DNA from: Bradyrhizobium frederickii
GTDB lineage: Bacteria; Pseudomonadota; Alphaproteobacteria; Rhizobiales; Xanthobacteraceae
Direction of reading: 5' to 3'
DNA length: 64,000 nt
Assembly (NCBI RefSeq): GCF_004570865.1
Contig: NZ_SPQS01000003.1
Span: 186,001-250,000 of the forward strand
Shown: in pieces, positions 43,020 to 52,080 of the stretch
Position numbering within the stretch: the first letter of the stretch is position 1
Layout of the letters: every line of letters starts with the position of its first letter
The notes under the pieces: model-generated
Told to the model about the DNA's origin: nothing
Database searches by the model: none
Seen by the model: only the letters and a program-made list of their open reading frames with translations
Position numbers and translations under genes: made by a program

Positions 43020-45281
43020 ATGCTATCGCGCCTGCTCCGATCGGCCTGGCTTGTCCCCGCGGCGCTCGTCCTCACCACCATCGCGGCCGTCGCTGAAACG
43101 GGCAAATCGGCCGGCCCGTCCGAATTGCTGCTGGTGGCGCAGATCGTGCTGCTGATCGCGGTCGGCCGCGGCCTCGGCGAGATCATGCAGCGCATCGGTC
43201 AGCCCTCGGTGATCGGCGAATTGCTCGCCGGCATCATTCTCGGGCCGTCGCTGTTCGGCTGGGTCTGGCCGGAGGCGCAGCACGCGATCTTCCCCAAGTC
43301 GCCCGAGCAGAAGGCGATGATCGACGGCATCGCGCAAGTGGGCATCCTGCTCCTTTTGCTGCTCACCGGCATGGAGACCGATCTCAAGCTGGTCCGGAAG
43401 GTCGGCAGGGCCGCGATCGCGATCTCGATCGCCGGCATCGTCGTGCCTTTTGCCTGCGGCTTCGCGCTCGGCGAGTTCCTGCCCGATGCGCTGCTGCCAA
43501 ATCCGGAACAGCGCCTGGTGGCTTCGCTGTTCATGGGCACGGCGCTGTCGATCTCCTCGGTCAAGATCGTCGCGGTGGTCGTGCGCGAGATGAACTTCAT
43601 GCGCCGCAATGTCGGGCAGATCATCGTCGCGACCGCCGTCATCGACGACACCATCGGCTGGATCCTCATCGCCGTCATCTTCAGCCTGGCTTCGCACGGC
43701 ACGCTGGACATTGCCTCGGTGGCGAAGGCCGTGCTGGGGACGCTGCTATTTCTCGCGGTCAGCTTCACGATCGGCCGCCGCCTGGTGTTTCAGCTGATCC
43801 GCTGGGCCAACGACAACCTCGTCAGCGCCGCGGCGGTCATCACGGTGATCCTGCTGCTGATGTGCGTGATGGCGATGATCACGCATGCCATCGGCGTCCA
43901 CACCGTGCTGGGCGCCTTCGTCGCCGGCATCCTGGTCGGGGAATCCCCGATCCTGACGCGGCAGATCGACGAGCGCCTGCGCGGCCTGATCTCCAGCTTC
44001 TTCATGCCGGTGTTCTTCGGCCTCGCCGGCCTTGCCGCCGATCTCTCGGTGCTGCGCGATCCCAATCTCCTGATGCTCACCGGTCTCCTGGTCGTGATCG
44101 CCAGCGTCGGCAAGTTCGGTGGCGCCTTCGTCGGCGGCACATTGGGCGGCCTGAACAACCGGGAATCGCTCGCGCTCGCGAGCGGCATGAACGCGCGCGG
44201 CTCGACCGAGGTGATCATCGCCACCATCGGCCTGTCGATCGGCGTGCTCAGCCAGAACCTGTTCACGATGATCGTGACCATGGCGATCGTGACCACGATG
44301 GCGATGCCCCCGATGCTGCGCGCAGCGCTGGCGAGGCTGCCGATGAACCAGGAGGAGAAGGAGCGGCTGGAGCGGGAGGAATTCGAGAAGCGCGGCTTCC
44401 TCGCCAATCTCGAGCGGCCCCTGCTGGCGGTGGACGAAAGCGTCAATGCCACCTTTGCCGCCCACCTCGCGGGCCTGATCGCCGGCATGCGCGGCCTGCC
44501 GATCACCGTGCTGCATATCGGCCGAAACGCGAAGGAGCAGGAGAAGGGCCGCGAGGAGGAGAAGAGCCACGAAGCAGTGGTGAAGAAGGCGGCCGTATCC
44601 GTCAGCAGCGAGAACGAGGCCGGCAGCATCGACGTCGCCACCCGCGCAAGGCGTGCCGAGCTCGGCGAGACCATCACCGAGGAGGCGCGCAAGGGTTTCG
44701 ATCTCCTCGTCGTCGGCATCGACAAGGTTGCCGCGACCAAGGATCGCTTCGACCGCAAGATCGAGGACATCGCCGCGACGTTTGAGGGACCGCTCGCGAT
44801 CGCCGCGGCCAAGGGCAAGCACCTGAAGCAGCCGAACCCCGATGGGCTCAACATCCTCGTTCCGGTCTCCGGCAGCGGCATCTCCAAGCGCGGCGCCGAG
44901 GTCGCGGTCGCGCTGGCGCAAGCAGGATCAGGCACGCTCCGGGTGATCTATGTCGCGACCACGCGCGACAAGGGCGCGCAGCGCGGCGCTTCCCGCGGCC
45001 TCGGCCAGGAGGCGGGCATCCTGAAGGACGCCAGCGATCTCGCCGCCCGCTACGACGTCGACATCACCACCACGCTGCGGGTGAACCGTGCGCCGGAAGC
45101 CGCGATCCTGCGCGAGATCGACACCACCGATGTCGATCTCGTCGTCATGGGCGTCGACCGCATCCAGGCCGACCACCTCTCCTTCGGCGGCGTCGCCGAC
45201 GCCGTGCTGCGGCAGTCGAAGGTCTCGGTGCTGCTGGTGTCGAGCGGCGAGGCAAGGCAGGCTCCGGCGGAGAAGGCTTGA
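43020..45281 (+). CDS. CPA2 cation:proton antiporter with C-terminal universal-stress-like domains
   Basis: 753 residues from ATG 43020 (766 from ATG 42981). The N-terminal hydrophobic segment (LVPAALVLTTIAAVAE) may be a signal or first helix. A Na+/H+ exchanger domain of about 12 helices spans roughly 30-435, with GQPSVIGELLAGIILGPSLFG, LTGMETDLKL, TAVIDDTIGWILIAV (the DD pair used by CPA2 transporters) and GMNARGSTEVIIATIGLSIG. Residues about 450-745 look like two UspA-type domains (LLVVGIDKVAATKDRFDR, LVVMGVDRIQADHLSFGG then VLRQSKVSVLLVSSG). This suggests nucleotide- or stress-gated cation export, which is inference. Confidence 0.88.
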   Translation: MLSRLLRSAWLVPAALVLTTIAAVAETGKSAGPSELLLVAQIVLLIAVGRGLGEIMQRIGQPSVIGELLAGIILGPSLFGWVWPEAQHAIFPKSPEQKAMIDGIAQVGILLLLLLTGMETDLKLVRKVGRAAIAISIAGIVVPFACGFALGEFLPDALLPNPEQRLVASLFMGTALSISSVKIVAVVVREMNFMRRNVGQIIVATAVIDDTIGWILIAVIFSLASHGTLDIASVAKAVLGTLLFLAVSFTIGRRLVFQLIRWANDNLVSAAAVITVILLLMCVMAMITHAIGVHTVLGAFVAGILVGESPILTRQIDERLRGLISSFFMPVFFGLAGLAADLSVLRDPNLLMLTGLLVVIASVGKFGGAFVGGTLGGLNNRESLALASGMNARGSTEVIIATIGLSIGVLSQNLFTMIVTMAIVTTMAMPPMLRAALARLPMNQEEKERLEREEFEKRGFLANLERPLLAVDESVNATFAAHLAGLIAGMRGLPITVLHIGRNAKEQEKGREEEKSHEAVVKKAAVSVSSENEAGSIDVATRARRAELGETITEEARKGFDLLVVGIDKVAATKDRFDRKIEDIAATFEGPLAIAAAKGKHLKQPNPDGLNILVPVSGSGISKRGAEVAVALAQAGSGTLRVIYVATTRDKGAQRGASRGLGQEAGILKDASDLAARYDVDITTTLRVNRAPEAAILREIDTTDVDLVVMGVDRIQADHLSFGGVADAVLRQSKVSVLLVSSGEARQAPAEKA

Positions 45282-45301
45282 GTCCGATGTGCGGGTAGTG
45301 C

Positions 45302-45330
45302 GCTCCCTCTCCCCCAAGCGGGAGAGGTTA
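45302..45330. repeat. short inverted repeat between convergent genes
   Basis: CTCCCTCTCCCCCAAGCGGGAGAGG, able to form a CTCTCCC/GGGAGAG hairpin, relative of the elements at 18821-18971 and 62091-62244. Positioned after the antiporter stop, it could help end transcription, though no T-run follows. Confidence 0.5.
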
Positions 45331-45366
45331 CACCGCGCTCGCGGCGCCGCTACTCCAAACCAACGC

Positions 45367-48300
45367 CTACGGCTTCACCTCCACCGGCTGCGCCTTCGGC
45401 GTCTTCTTGCTCGCCCGCCAGTTCTCGAAGCGCTGCACCACCACGAAGAAGGCCGGCACGAACAGCACCGCGAGGCAGGTCGAGGCCAGCATGCCCGAGA
45501 ACACGGTGATGCCGATGGACTTGCGAGCGCTGGCGCCGGCGCCGGTGGCGAGCACCAGGGGCACCACGCCGAGGATGAAGGCGAACGAGGTCATCAGGAT
45601 CGGGCGGAAGCGGGCGCGCGCCGCTTCGATCGCGGCTTCCAGCACCGGCTTGCCGTCGCGGCCGTGCAGCTCGAGTCCGACCTCGACGATCAGAATCGCG
45701 TTCTTGGCCGACAGCGCGATCAGCAGGATCAGGCCGATCTGGCAATAGAGGTTGTTGTCGATCTTGAGCCCGGAAAGGATCAGCATCGGTCCCAGCAGCG
45801 ACAGCGGCACGGCGAGGATCACCGAGATCGGCGCGTACCAGCTCTCATACTGGCCGGCGAGCACGAGATAGACCAGCAGCATGGCAAGGCCGAACACCCA
45901 GTAGATCTGGTTGCTGACCGCCTTCTCCTGATACGACATCGCGGTCCATTCGTAGCCGGTGCCGGGCGGCAGCGTCTTGTCCGCGATCTCCTCCATCAGC
46001 TTCAGCGACTGGCCGGAGGAATAGCCCTGTGCCGGCAGGCCGATCACGGTCGAGGAGGGATAGAGGTTGTAGAGGCTGATCAGCGACGGCCCCGTGGCCG
46101 GCGTGATCTTGGCGACGGTGCCGATCGGGATCATGTCGCCGTTGGAATTGCGCACCTGCATGTTGGCGATGTCGCGCTCGGTGACGCGGAAGGCGGGGTC
46201 GGCTTGCGTATAGACCTGGAACACGCGGCCGAACTTGTTGAACTGGTTGACATAGGACGAGCCGAGATAGGTCGACAGCGCCGAGAACACCTGATCGGTG
46301 GTGACGTGCAGGGTCTGGGTCTTGACGCGGTCGATCTCGACGTTGAATTGCGGCACCGAGGAGCGGAACGAGGACTGCACGCGCTGCAGCGCGCTCTGGC
46401 TCTGGCCGTTCGAGACCACCGCGCCGGTGATGGCCTGCAGCTTGGCGAAATCGCTGTTGCCGTCGCGCAGCTCCACCTGCATCGAGAATCCCGCGGCGTT
46501 GCCGATGCCCTGGATCGGCGGCGGCGGCAGCACGATGGTGCGCGCCTCCATGATAGTCGCGAGCTTGTCGTTGAGACCGTAGACCAGCGAGCGCAGATCC
46601 TCGCCGGGCCCTTTGCGGGCGTCCCAGTCCTTCAAGATGATGTACGCGACGCCGGCATTGGCGAGGCTGGCGCTGTTGTCGAGCGCCGAGATGCCGGCGA
46701 TGGTGATGACCTGCTGGACTCCAGGGGTGTCCTTGATGATCTCGCTCGCCCGGTCGAGCACCTTCTGGGTCCGCTCCAGTGCGGCGCCGTCGGGCAGCTG
46801 CACGGCGGCGATCAGATAGCCCTGGTCCTCGATCGGCAGGAAGCCGGTCGGCACCCGCGACAGGCCGTAGGCGCTGGCGCCGATGATCAGCAGCGCGAAG
46901 GCGACCGAGACGGTGGCATGTCTCACGAGGAACGTGATCAGCCGGGTATAGCCGCGCTCGACGCGGTCATAGACCGCGTTGAAGCCGCGATAGAAGAAAT
47001 TGCGATGCTCCGGCGGCACCGCCGGCCGCAGCCACAGCGCGCATTGCGTCGGCTTCAACGTCGCCGCGTTGATGGCGGACAGCAGCGCGGTCGCCGCGAT
47101 CACCAGCGCGAATTGCGAGTAGATCCGCCCGGTGAGGCCGGCCAGGAACGAGGCCGGCAGGAACACCGAGATCAGCACCAGCGTGATGCCGACGATCGGC
47201 GCGAACAGCTGGTCCATCGCCTTGATCGCGGCATCGTGGCCGTTCATGCCCTGCTCGATGTTGTGCGCGGCGCCCTCGACCACGACGATGGCGTCGTCGA
47301 CCACGATGCCGATCGCGAGCACGATCGCGAACAGCGTCGACATGTTGATGGTGAAGCCGAGCGCCGCCATCGCGGCGAAGGCGCCGATGATGGTGACAGG
47401 CACGGTGGTCGCCGGCACCAGCATCGCGCGCCAGTCCTGCAGGAACACCAGGATCACGACCAGCACCAGAAGGCCGGCCTCGATCAGGGTCATGTAGACC
47501 TCGTGCACCGAGGCCTCGACGAACTTGGTGGTGTCGAACGGCGTGTCGTATTTGATGCCTTCCGGAAACCGCTTGGCGAGCTCGGCCATCTTCTTCTCGA
47601 CCGCCTGCTCGACCTGGAGCGCGTTGGCGCCGGGCGACTGGAACACGCCGATGCCGACGGCCGGCTGCTTGTTGAGCGAGAAGATCTGGCTGTAGGTCTG
47701 CGCGCCGAGCTCGACCCAGCCGACGTCGCGCACGCGCGTGACGTCGCCGCTGCCGCCGGACTTGACGATGATGTTTTCGAACTGGCTGGTGTCGTCGAGC
47801 CGCCCGTTGACGTTGAGCGTGTACTGGAACGCCTGTCCCGGCGGCGTCGGCGGCGCGCCGACCTGGCCGGCGGCGACCTGCTGGCTCTGCTGCTGGATCG
47901 CCTGGATGACGTCCTGCGGCACCAGCCCGCGGACCTGCAGCTTGTCGGGATCGAGCCAGACCCGCATCGAATACTGGCCGGCCCCGAACACGGTGACGTT
48001 GCCGACGCCGGGCAGGCGCGAGAGCTCGTCACGGATGTTGATGGTGGCGTAGTTGCTCAAATAGAGGCTGTCGTACCGCGAATCCGGCGAGGTCAGCGTC
48101 ACGAACAACAGGATCGAGGTCGACCGCTTCTGCACGGTGACGCCCTGGTTCTGCACCGCCTGCGGCAACTGCGACAGCGCGCTGGAGACGCGGTTCTGCA
48201 CCAGCACCTGCGCGAAGTTGAGGTCGGTGCCGATCTTGAAGGTTACCGTCAGCGTATAGGTGCCGTCCGAGCCGCTGTAGGACTGCATGTAGAGCATGTC

Positions 48301-48522
48301 CTCGACACCGTTGACCTGCTGCTCGATCGGCAGCGCCACGGTGTCGATCACGGTCTTGGCGCTGGCGCCGGGATAGCGCGTGGTGACCTGCACGGTCGGC
48401 GGCACGACGTCGGGATATTGCGCAACGGCGAGGTTGAACAGCGCGACGCCGCCGATCAGGATCATCAATAGCGCTATGACGTTCGAGAGGACCGGCCGCT
48501 CGATGAAGAACTTTGAGATCAT
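45367..48522 (-). CDS. RND multidrug efflux permease (HAE1 family)
   Basis: 1051-residue inner-membrane proton-driven pump. It begins MISKFFIERPVLSNVIALLM, has two large periplasmic loops, and carries the proton-relay Asp pair in LAIGIVVDDAIVVVE (about residues 407-408) and the family block GFLPIEDQGYLIAAVQLPDG. It works as a trimer with the lipoprotein adaptor encoded 10 bp upstream and an outer-membrane channel that is not encoded here. Substrates unknown. No TetR-type regulator is adjacent. Confidence 0.95.
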   Translation of the reverse strand: MISKFFIERPVLSNVIALLMILIGGVALFNLAVAQYPDVVPPTVQVTTRYPGASAKTVIDTVALPIEQQVNGVEDMLYMQSYSGSDGTYTLTVTFKIGTDLNFAQVLVQNRVSSALSQLPQAVQNQGVTVQKRSTSILLFVTLTSPDSRYDSLYLSNYATINIRDELSRLPGVGNVTVFGAGQYSMRVWLDPDKLQVRGLVPQDVIQAIQQQSQQVAAGQVGAPPTPPGQAFQYTLNVNGRLDDTSQFENIIVKSGGSGDVTRVRDVGWVELGAQTYSQIFSLNKQPAVGIGVFQSPGANALQVEQAVEKKMAELAKRFPEGIKYDTPFDTTKFVEASVHEVYMTLIEAGLLVLVVILVFLQDWRAMLVPATTVPVTIIGAFAAMAALGFTINMSTLFAIVLAIGIVVDDAIVVVEGAAHNIEQGMNGHDAAIKAMDQLFAPIVGITLVLISVFLPASFLAGLTGRIYSQFALVIAATALLSAINAATLKPTQCALWLRPAVPPEHRNFFYRGFNAVYDRVERGYTRLITFLVRHATVSVAFALLIIGASAYGLSRVPTGFLPIEDQGYLIAAVQLPDGAALERTQKVLDRASEIIKDTPGVQQVITIAGISALDNSASLANAGVAYIILKDWDARKGPGEDLRSLVYGLNDKLATIMEARTIVLPPPPIQGIGNAAGFSMQVELRDGNSDFAKLQAITGAVVSNGQSQSALQRVQSSFRSSVPQFNVEIDRVKTQTLHVTTDQVFSALSTYLGSSYVNQFNKFGRVFQVYTQADPAFRVTERDIANMQVRNSNGDMIPIGTVAKITPATGPSLISLYNLYPSSTVIGLPAQGYSSGQSLKLMEEIADKTLPPGTGYEWTAMSYQEKAVSNQIYWVFGLAMLLVYLVLAGQYESWYAPISVILAVPLSLLGPMLILSGLKIDNNLYCQIGLILLIALSAKNAILIVEVGLELHGRDGKPVLEAAIEAARARFRPILMTSFAFILGVVPLVLATGAGASARKSIGITVFSGMLASTCLAVLFVPAFFVVVQRFENWRASKKTPKAQPVEVKP

Positions 48523-48532
48523 GGCTGGCCCC

Positions 48533-49726
48533 TTACTTGCTCGAGGCTTGCGGCTGCTCGATCTTCGTCACCTGCGGATCGATCTTCTGGCCCGGGATCA
48601 CCCGCAGCAGCCCCGCGATGACGATGCGGTCGTCCGGTTTCAAGCCGCTTTCGATCACGCGCAACCCGTTGTCGACCGGGCCGATCTGCACCTTGCGCTG
48701 CTCGACGATATTGTCGCCGTTCACCACCAGCAGATAGCGGCCGCCCTGGTCGCTGCCGAGCGCGGCGTCGGGAACGAGCAGCGAGTCCTTTTCCTGGCTG
48801 AAGGGCACGCGGACGCGGACGAAATAGCCGGGCAGCAGCAACCGCGTGTCGTTGGGGACGAGGCCGCGCACCGCCAGCGTGCCCGTCGACTGGTTGAGGG
48901 TCGGCGAGACGTAGTCGAGCTTGCCCTCGTGCGGATAGCCGGTCTCGGTCTGCAGCCCCACCTGAATCGGGAAGTGCTTCATGTCGGCGGGGGTCAGTCC
49001 GCGGCGGGCGGCTTCGGCGCGGATGCGCAGCACGTCTTGCTCGTTGACGGTGAAGTTCACGTAGATCGGGTCCATCGCCACGATGGTGGCGAGCTGGGTC
49101 GGGGAGGAAACCCCGACGAGTTCGCCGACCGAGACCATGTGGGCGCTGACGATGCCGTCGAACGGCGCCGTCACCTTGGTGTAGCCGTAATTCACCTCGG
49201 CGAGTTTCGTATTGGCCTGGGCCTGTTGCAGATTGGCCTGGGCATTGTCGCGGTTGGACGTGGAGGTGTCGAGCGTGGCCTGCGAGACCGCCTGGCGCTG
49301 CACCAGCTCGGCCTGCCGCTTGTAATCGGCTTCCGACTGCCGGAGCGAGGCCTGCGCGCCGATCTCGGCCGCCTGCGCCTGCTCAAGCTTGAGCTTGTAG
49401 GTCTCCGGCTCGATCGTGAAGAGCTGGGTGCCCTGCTTGACGAAGCTGCCGTCCTGATAGTCGATCGATTGCAGAAAGCCCTGCACCCGCGCCACCAGAT
49501 CGACGCTCTTGATCGGCGCGGTGTTGCCGGTGGCCTCGATGTAGCGCGTCACCGGACGCTGCACGGGGGTTGCCACGTCGACCTTGGGCGGCGGCGGGGC
49601 CACGAACGTGTTCTTGTCCTCGCAGCCGGCGAGCAAGGCCACGGACGCCGCAGCGGAAAGGACCCGCCCGATATGCCTCCACGCTCCATCGCGTCGTGCG
49701 GCAGTGGCGGGATTCGTTGCGGTCAT
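48533..49726 (-). CDS. RND efflux periplasmic adaptor lipoprotein
   Basis: 397 residues from ATG 49726 (a start at 49810 would give an atypical N-terminus). The lipobox ASVALLAGCEDK is preceded by a hydrophobic stretch. The membrane fusion domains are visible: TRYIEATGNTAPIKSVDLVA, a coiled-coil hairpin (about residues 105-185, QAQAAEIGAQASLRQSEADY and QANLQQAQANTKLAEVNY) and TKVTAPFDGIVSAHMVSVGE. First gene of the two-gene pump operon. Confidence 0.93.
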   Translation of the reverse strand: MTATNPATAARRDGAWRHIGRVLSAAASVALLAGCEDKNTFVAPPPPKVDVATPVQRPVTRYIEATGNTAPIKSVDLVARVQGFLQSIDYQDGSFVKQGTQLFTIEPETYKLKLEQAQAAEIGAQASLRQSEADYKRQAELVQRQAVSQATLDTSTSNRDNAQANLQQAQANTKLAEVNYGYTKVTAPFDGIVSAHMVSVGELVGVSSPTQLATIVAMDPIYVNFTVNEQDVLRIRAEAARRGLTPADMKHFPIQVGLQTETGYPHEGKLDYVSPTLNQSTGTLAVRGLVPNDTRLLLPGYFVRVRVPFSQEKDSLLVPDAALGSDQGGRYLLVVNGDNIVEQRKVQIGPVDNGLRVIESGLKPDDRIVIAGLLRVIPGQKIDPQVTKIEQPQASSK

Positions 49727-49956
49727 TCGGTAGCCCCCGATTGCTGTCTGTCGGTGCGGCAGGCTAGCAATAAACGATTGGCCGTGGAACACCATAGCCA
49801 TGGCAGTCACCGGCCTTGCCCTGCAACGAGCGATGTGGCCTTTGACAGGTTTATCATGACAACCCGCTTTTCATCGGCGGCGTGATCGACCGGAATTGTA
49901 GGCCGCGCGAGACAAACGCAGCGGTAGGGAAGAAGAAAAGGTGAGGAGACCATGAC

Positions 49957-50691
49957 ATGCCCGCGCTAGCAGACGGCTTGAAGGACGAGATCGAGCCGAC
50001 CGGCAAGCTGCGGGTCGCGATCGCCATCAGCCCCGCAGGCGGGGCGTTCTGGTCGACCAAGACCGAAGCCGGCTATGCCGGCGTCCCGGTCGATCTCGGC
50101 AAGGCAATGGCCGCCCAGCTCGGCGTCCCCGTCGAATATGTCGTGCACCAGAATTCCGGACAGATCACCGACGCCGCGTCGAAAGGGACATGGGACGTCA
50201 CCTGGCTGCCCAAGGATCCCGAGCGCGAGACCAAGATGCTGTTCGGCCCGATCTACGAGGTCGCGGACGCCACTTATATCGTCAAGGCCGGCTCTGCCGT
50301 CACCAATTTTGCGACGCTGGACCAGCCCGGCATCAAGGTCGCCGCCGTCAACGCCACCACGACCATGCGCGGCGCGATCGCGCATCTGAAGCATGCCAAG
50401 GTCACGGGCTATCAGACCTATGACGAGATCTTCGGCCTGCTCGGAAGCGGCGAGATCGAGGCCTTCGCATTGTCGCGCGACCAGCTCAACAAGATGGCGC
50501 AGAAGATCCCGGGCACGCGCGTGCTGGACGAGACGTTCAAGAAAACGGTGACCGCCGTCGCCGTGCCGCTCGGCCACAGCCAGGCGCTGACCTTCGTCAC
50601 AAAATTCATGACCGAGGCGGTGACGAACGGCACTTTGCGCAAAGCTTACGACGACAACGGCCTGAAGGACGCGCCGATCCGGACGGGTTAG
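49957..50691 (+). CDS. orphan amino-acid-type solute-binding protein without signal peptide
   Basis: 244 residues of the SBP_bac_3 fold: GKLRVAIAISPAGGAFWSTK, GYAGVPVDLGKAMAAQLGVP, GTWDVTWLPKDPERETKMLF and TNFATLDQPGIKVAAVNATT. No hydrophobic signal is seen before the first domain, so it appears cytoplasmic unless the start is misassigned. No permease or ATPase gene is adjacent. ATG 49957 has AGGAGA about 10 nt upstream. It diverges from the RND operon across about 230 bp in which I see no clear site. Confidence 0.8.
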   Translation: MPALADGLKDEIEPTGKLRVAIAISPAGGAFWSTKTEAGYAGVPVDLGKAMAAQLGVPVEYVVHQNSGQITDAASKGTWDVTWLPKDPERETKMLFGPIYEVADATYIVKAGSAVTNFATLDQPGIKVAAVNATTTMRGAIAHLKHAKVTGYQTYDEIFGLLGSGEIEAFALSRDQLNKMAQKIPGTRVLDETFKKTVTAVAVPLGHSQALTFVTKFMTEAVTNGTLRKAYDDNGLKDAPIRTG

Positions 50692-50703
50692 TGTGCTCCG
50701 CGG

Positions 50704-50838
50704 CACATCCTTCGAGACGCCCGCCGTTGGCGGGCCCTCAGGATGAGGACCGAGTGCGCGGCGCCAATTTCCACGAGCACTACTGCCGTTTAGCCTCATC
50801 CTGAGGAGACCGCAAGGCGGTCGTCTCGAAGGACGAGG
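50704..50838. repeat. composite dispersed palindromic repeat, copy B (inverted)
   Basis: 135-bp element, reverse complement of 5322-5455 throughout, including the non-palindromic joining segment (CCGAGTGCG ... TGCCGTTTAGCCTCATCC). It lies between the solute-binding protein gene and the convergent hypothetical gene. Confidence 0.85.
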
Positions 50839-50923
50839 CACTTGCTTCGCTGCCGCCGCGAAGCAAATGCGTTAGTCCCGCTCACTCGTCCGCTTGCGGT
50901 CTGATCGCAGTGTCGACCGCCGG

Positions 50924-51991
50924 CTAGCGCCCCCTAATCTCCGCATACTTCGCCATCGCTTTCTCGAACTTGCGGTTGAACAGCCACATCGCGGCGAGAA
51001 TCTCGCGGAAGCTTGCGGAGCTGCGCGCCCGGTCGGCCTGTCCGAAGGCAAAGATGCTGTTGTTGCGCAGGTGCTTCATGACCATGGGGCTGGAGACCCT
51101 GTAGTTCAGGAGATCGCCGGATTTGAGTGCGGCCCGCGTCGGGGTCGGCACGATCTGGATCAGCTCGAACAGCTTCATCTGGTCGATCGGGTCGGGCAGC
51201 GTCTTCACGATGGCGGGGATCTCGCGGAACACATCCGCATGCGCGTTCATCAAGCCGTTGCGCACGTTGGTCCAGTGGTTGAAGCGGTGGTCGGTGCCGC
51301 GCGCCCGTGCCTCCTCCTTGTCATCGCGCGCGTTCAAGCCCGGATCGATCGCAGCGACCTCGCTCTTGATCGCCTGCCATTTCCTGTGACCGTTGCGGTC
51401 CTCGGAGGGGCCGGTCTGGAAGCTGCCCATATAGGTATTCGAGCGTCCGTTGCGAACGTTCTGCTTGCCGTTGGTCTCGGCAAAGAACAGCCCGAGGCTG
51501 ATGCGTCCTGCAGCGTCGGCGTGCTCGGGCGCGAGCCCCCTGGCGCGCGCGATCACCGTGGCGAGATCGACGACGTCCTTGAACGGCGTCGCCGAGTTCT
51601 GCGCGTTGGCGGGCGGCGCCTCCATGACGTCGAACAGTCTTGAATATTCGTCGATCAGAGGTTCGATATCGGCATCGAAATAGGCCGGGGGAATCTCGAA
51701 CTTGTTGGGCCGGCCGATCCGCGACGGCATGGCGTCGGTGAGATCCTTGTAGGTGCTGATCACCGCGACGCGCGCCAGATAAAGCGCCTGTCCCGGCAGG
51801 TTCGGCAGCGGCTCCTTCGCGTCGATCTGGCGCCGGCGCTCGGCCAGGATCGATTTGAACCCGGCGAGCGCCCGGTCATAGGCGGCGACCGCCTCCGATT
51901 GCTGGGCCGTGAGCGCACCCTTCTGCGCGAGGGCAGGCCCCGCGACGAAGAAGGCAACAGCCGCAAAGATTGCGAGACGTCTGAATCCCAT
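50924..51991 (-). CDS. secreted hypothetical protein
   Basis: 355 residues with a signal peptide (MGFRRLAIFAAVAFFVAGPA, LAQ cleavage). The mature part is largely helical and polar, without membrane segments. Recognisable stretches are TYKDLTDAMPSRIGRPNKFE, GLFFAETNGKQNVRNGRSNT and RFNHWTNVRNGLMNAHADVF. ATG 51991 has AGGA 8 nt upstream. I do not recognise the family; the GLFFAETNGKQ region with a Glu in a lysozyme-like context is suggestive but unproven. Confidence 0.75.
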   Translation of the reverse strand: MGFRRLAIFAAVAFFVAGPALAQKGALTAQQSEAVAAYDRALAGFKSILAERRRQIDAKEPLPNLPGQALYLARVAVISTYKDLTDAMPSRIGRPNKFEIPPAYFDADIEPLIDEYSRLFDVMEAPPANAQNSATPFKDVVDLATVIARARGLAPEHADAAGRISLGLFFAETNGKQNVRNGRSNTYMGSFQTGPSEDRNGHRKWQAIKSEVAAIDPGLNARDDKEEARARGTDHRFNHWTNVRNGLMNAHADVFREIPAIVKTLPDPIDQMKLFELIQIVPTPTRAALKSGDLLNYRVSSPMVMKHLRNNSIFAFGQADRARSSASFREILAAMWLFNRKFEKAMAKYAEIRGR

Positions 51992-52080
51992 GGCCGGTTC
52001 CTGTCGATTCGCTGGCCAGGGAGATCGTAAGCAACAGAGGCGCGAGCTGGCGAGACACAAATCCCGCTCAACCGGAATTC

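Noticed and set aside
45302..45330. Rho-independent terminator
   Set aside because: A hairpin is possible but there is no T-run; it fits the dispersed repeat family better.
45088..48471. Long plus-strand open frame opposite the RND permease
   Set aside because: His/Arg/Asp-rich, repetitive composition with no domain; the minus strand has a full HAE1 permease.
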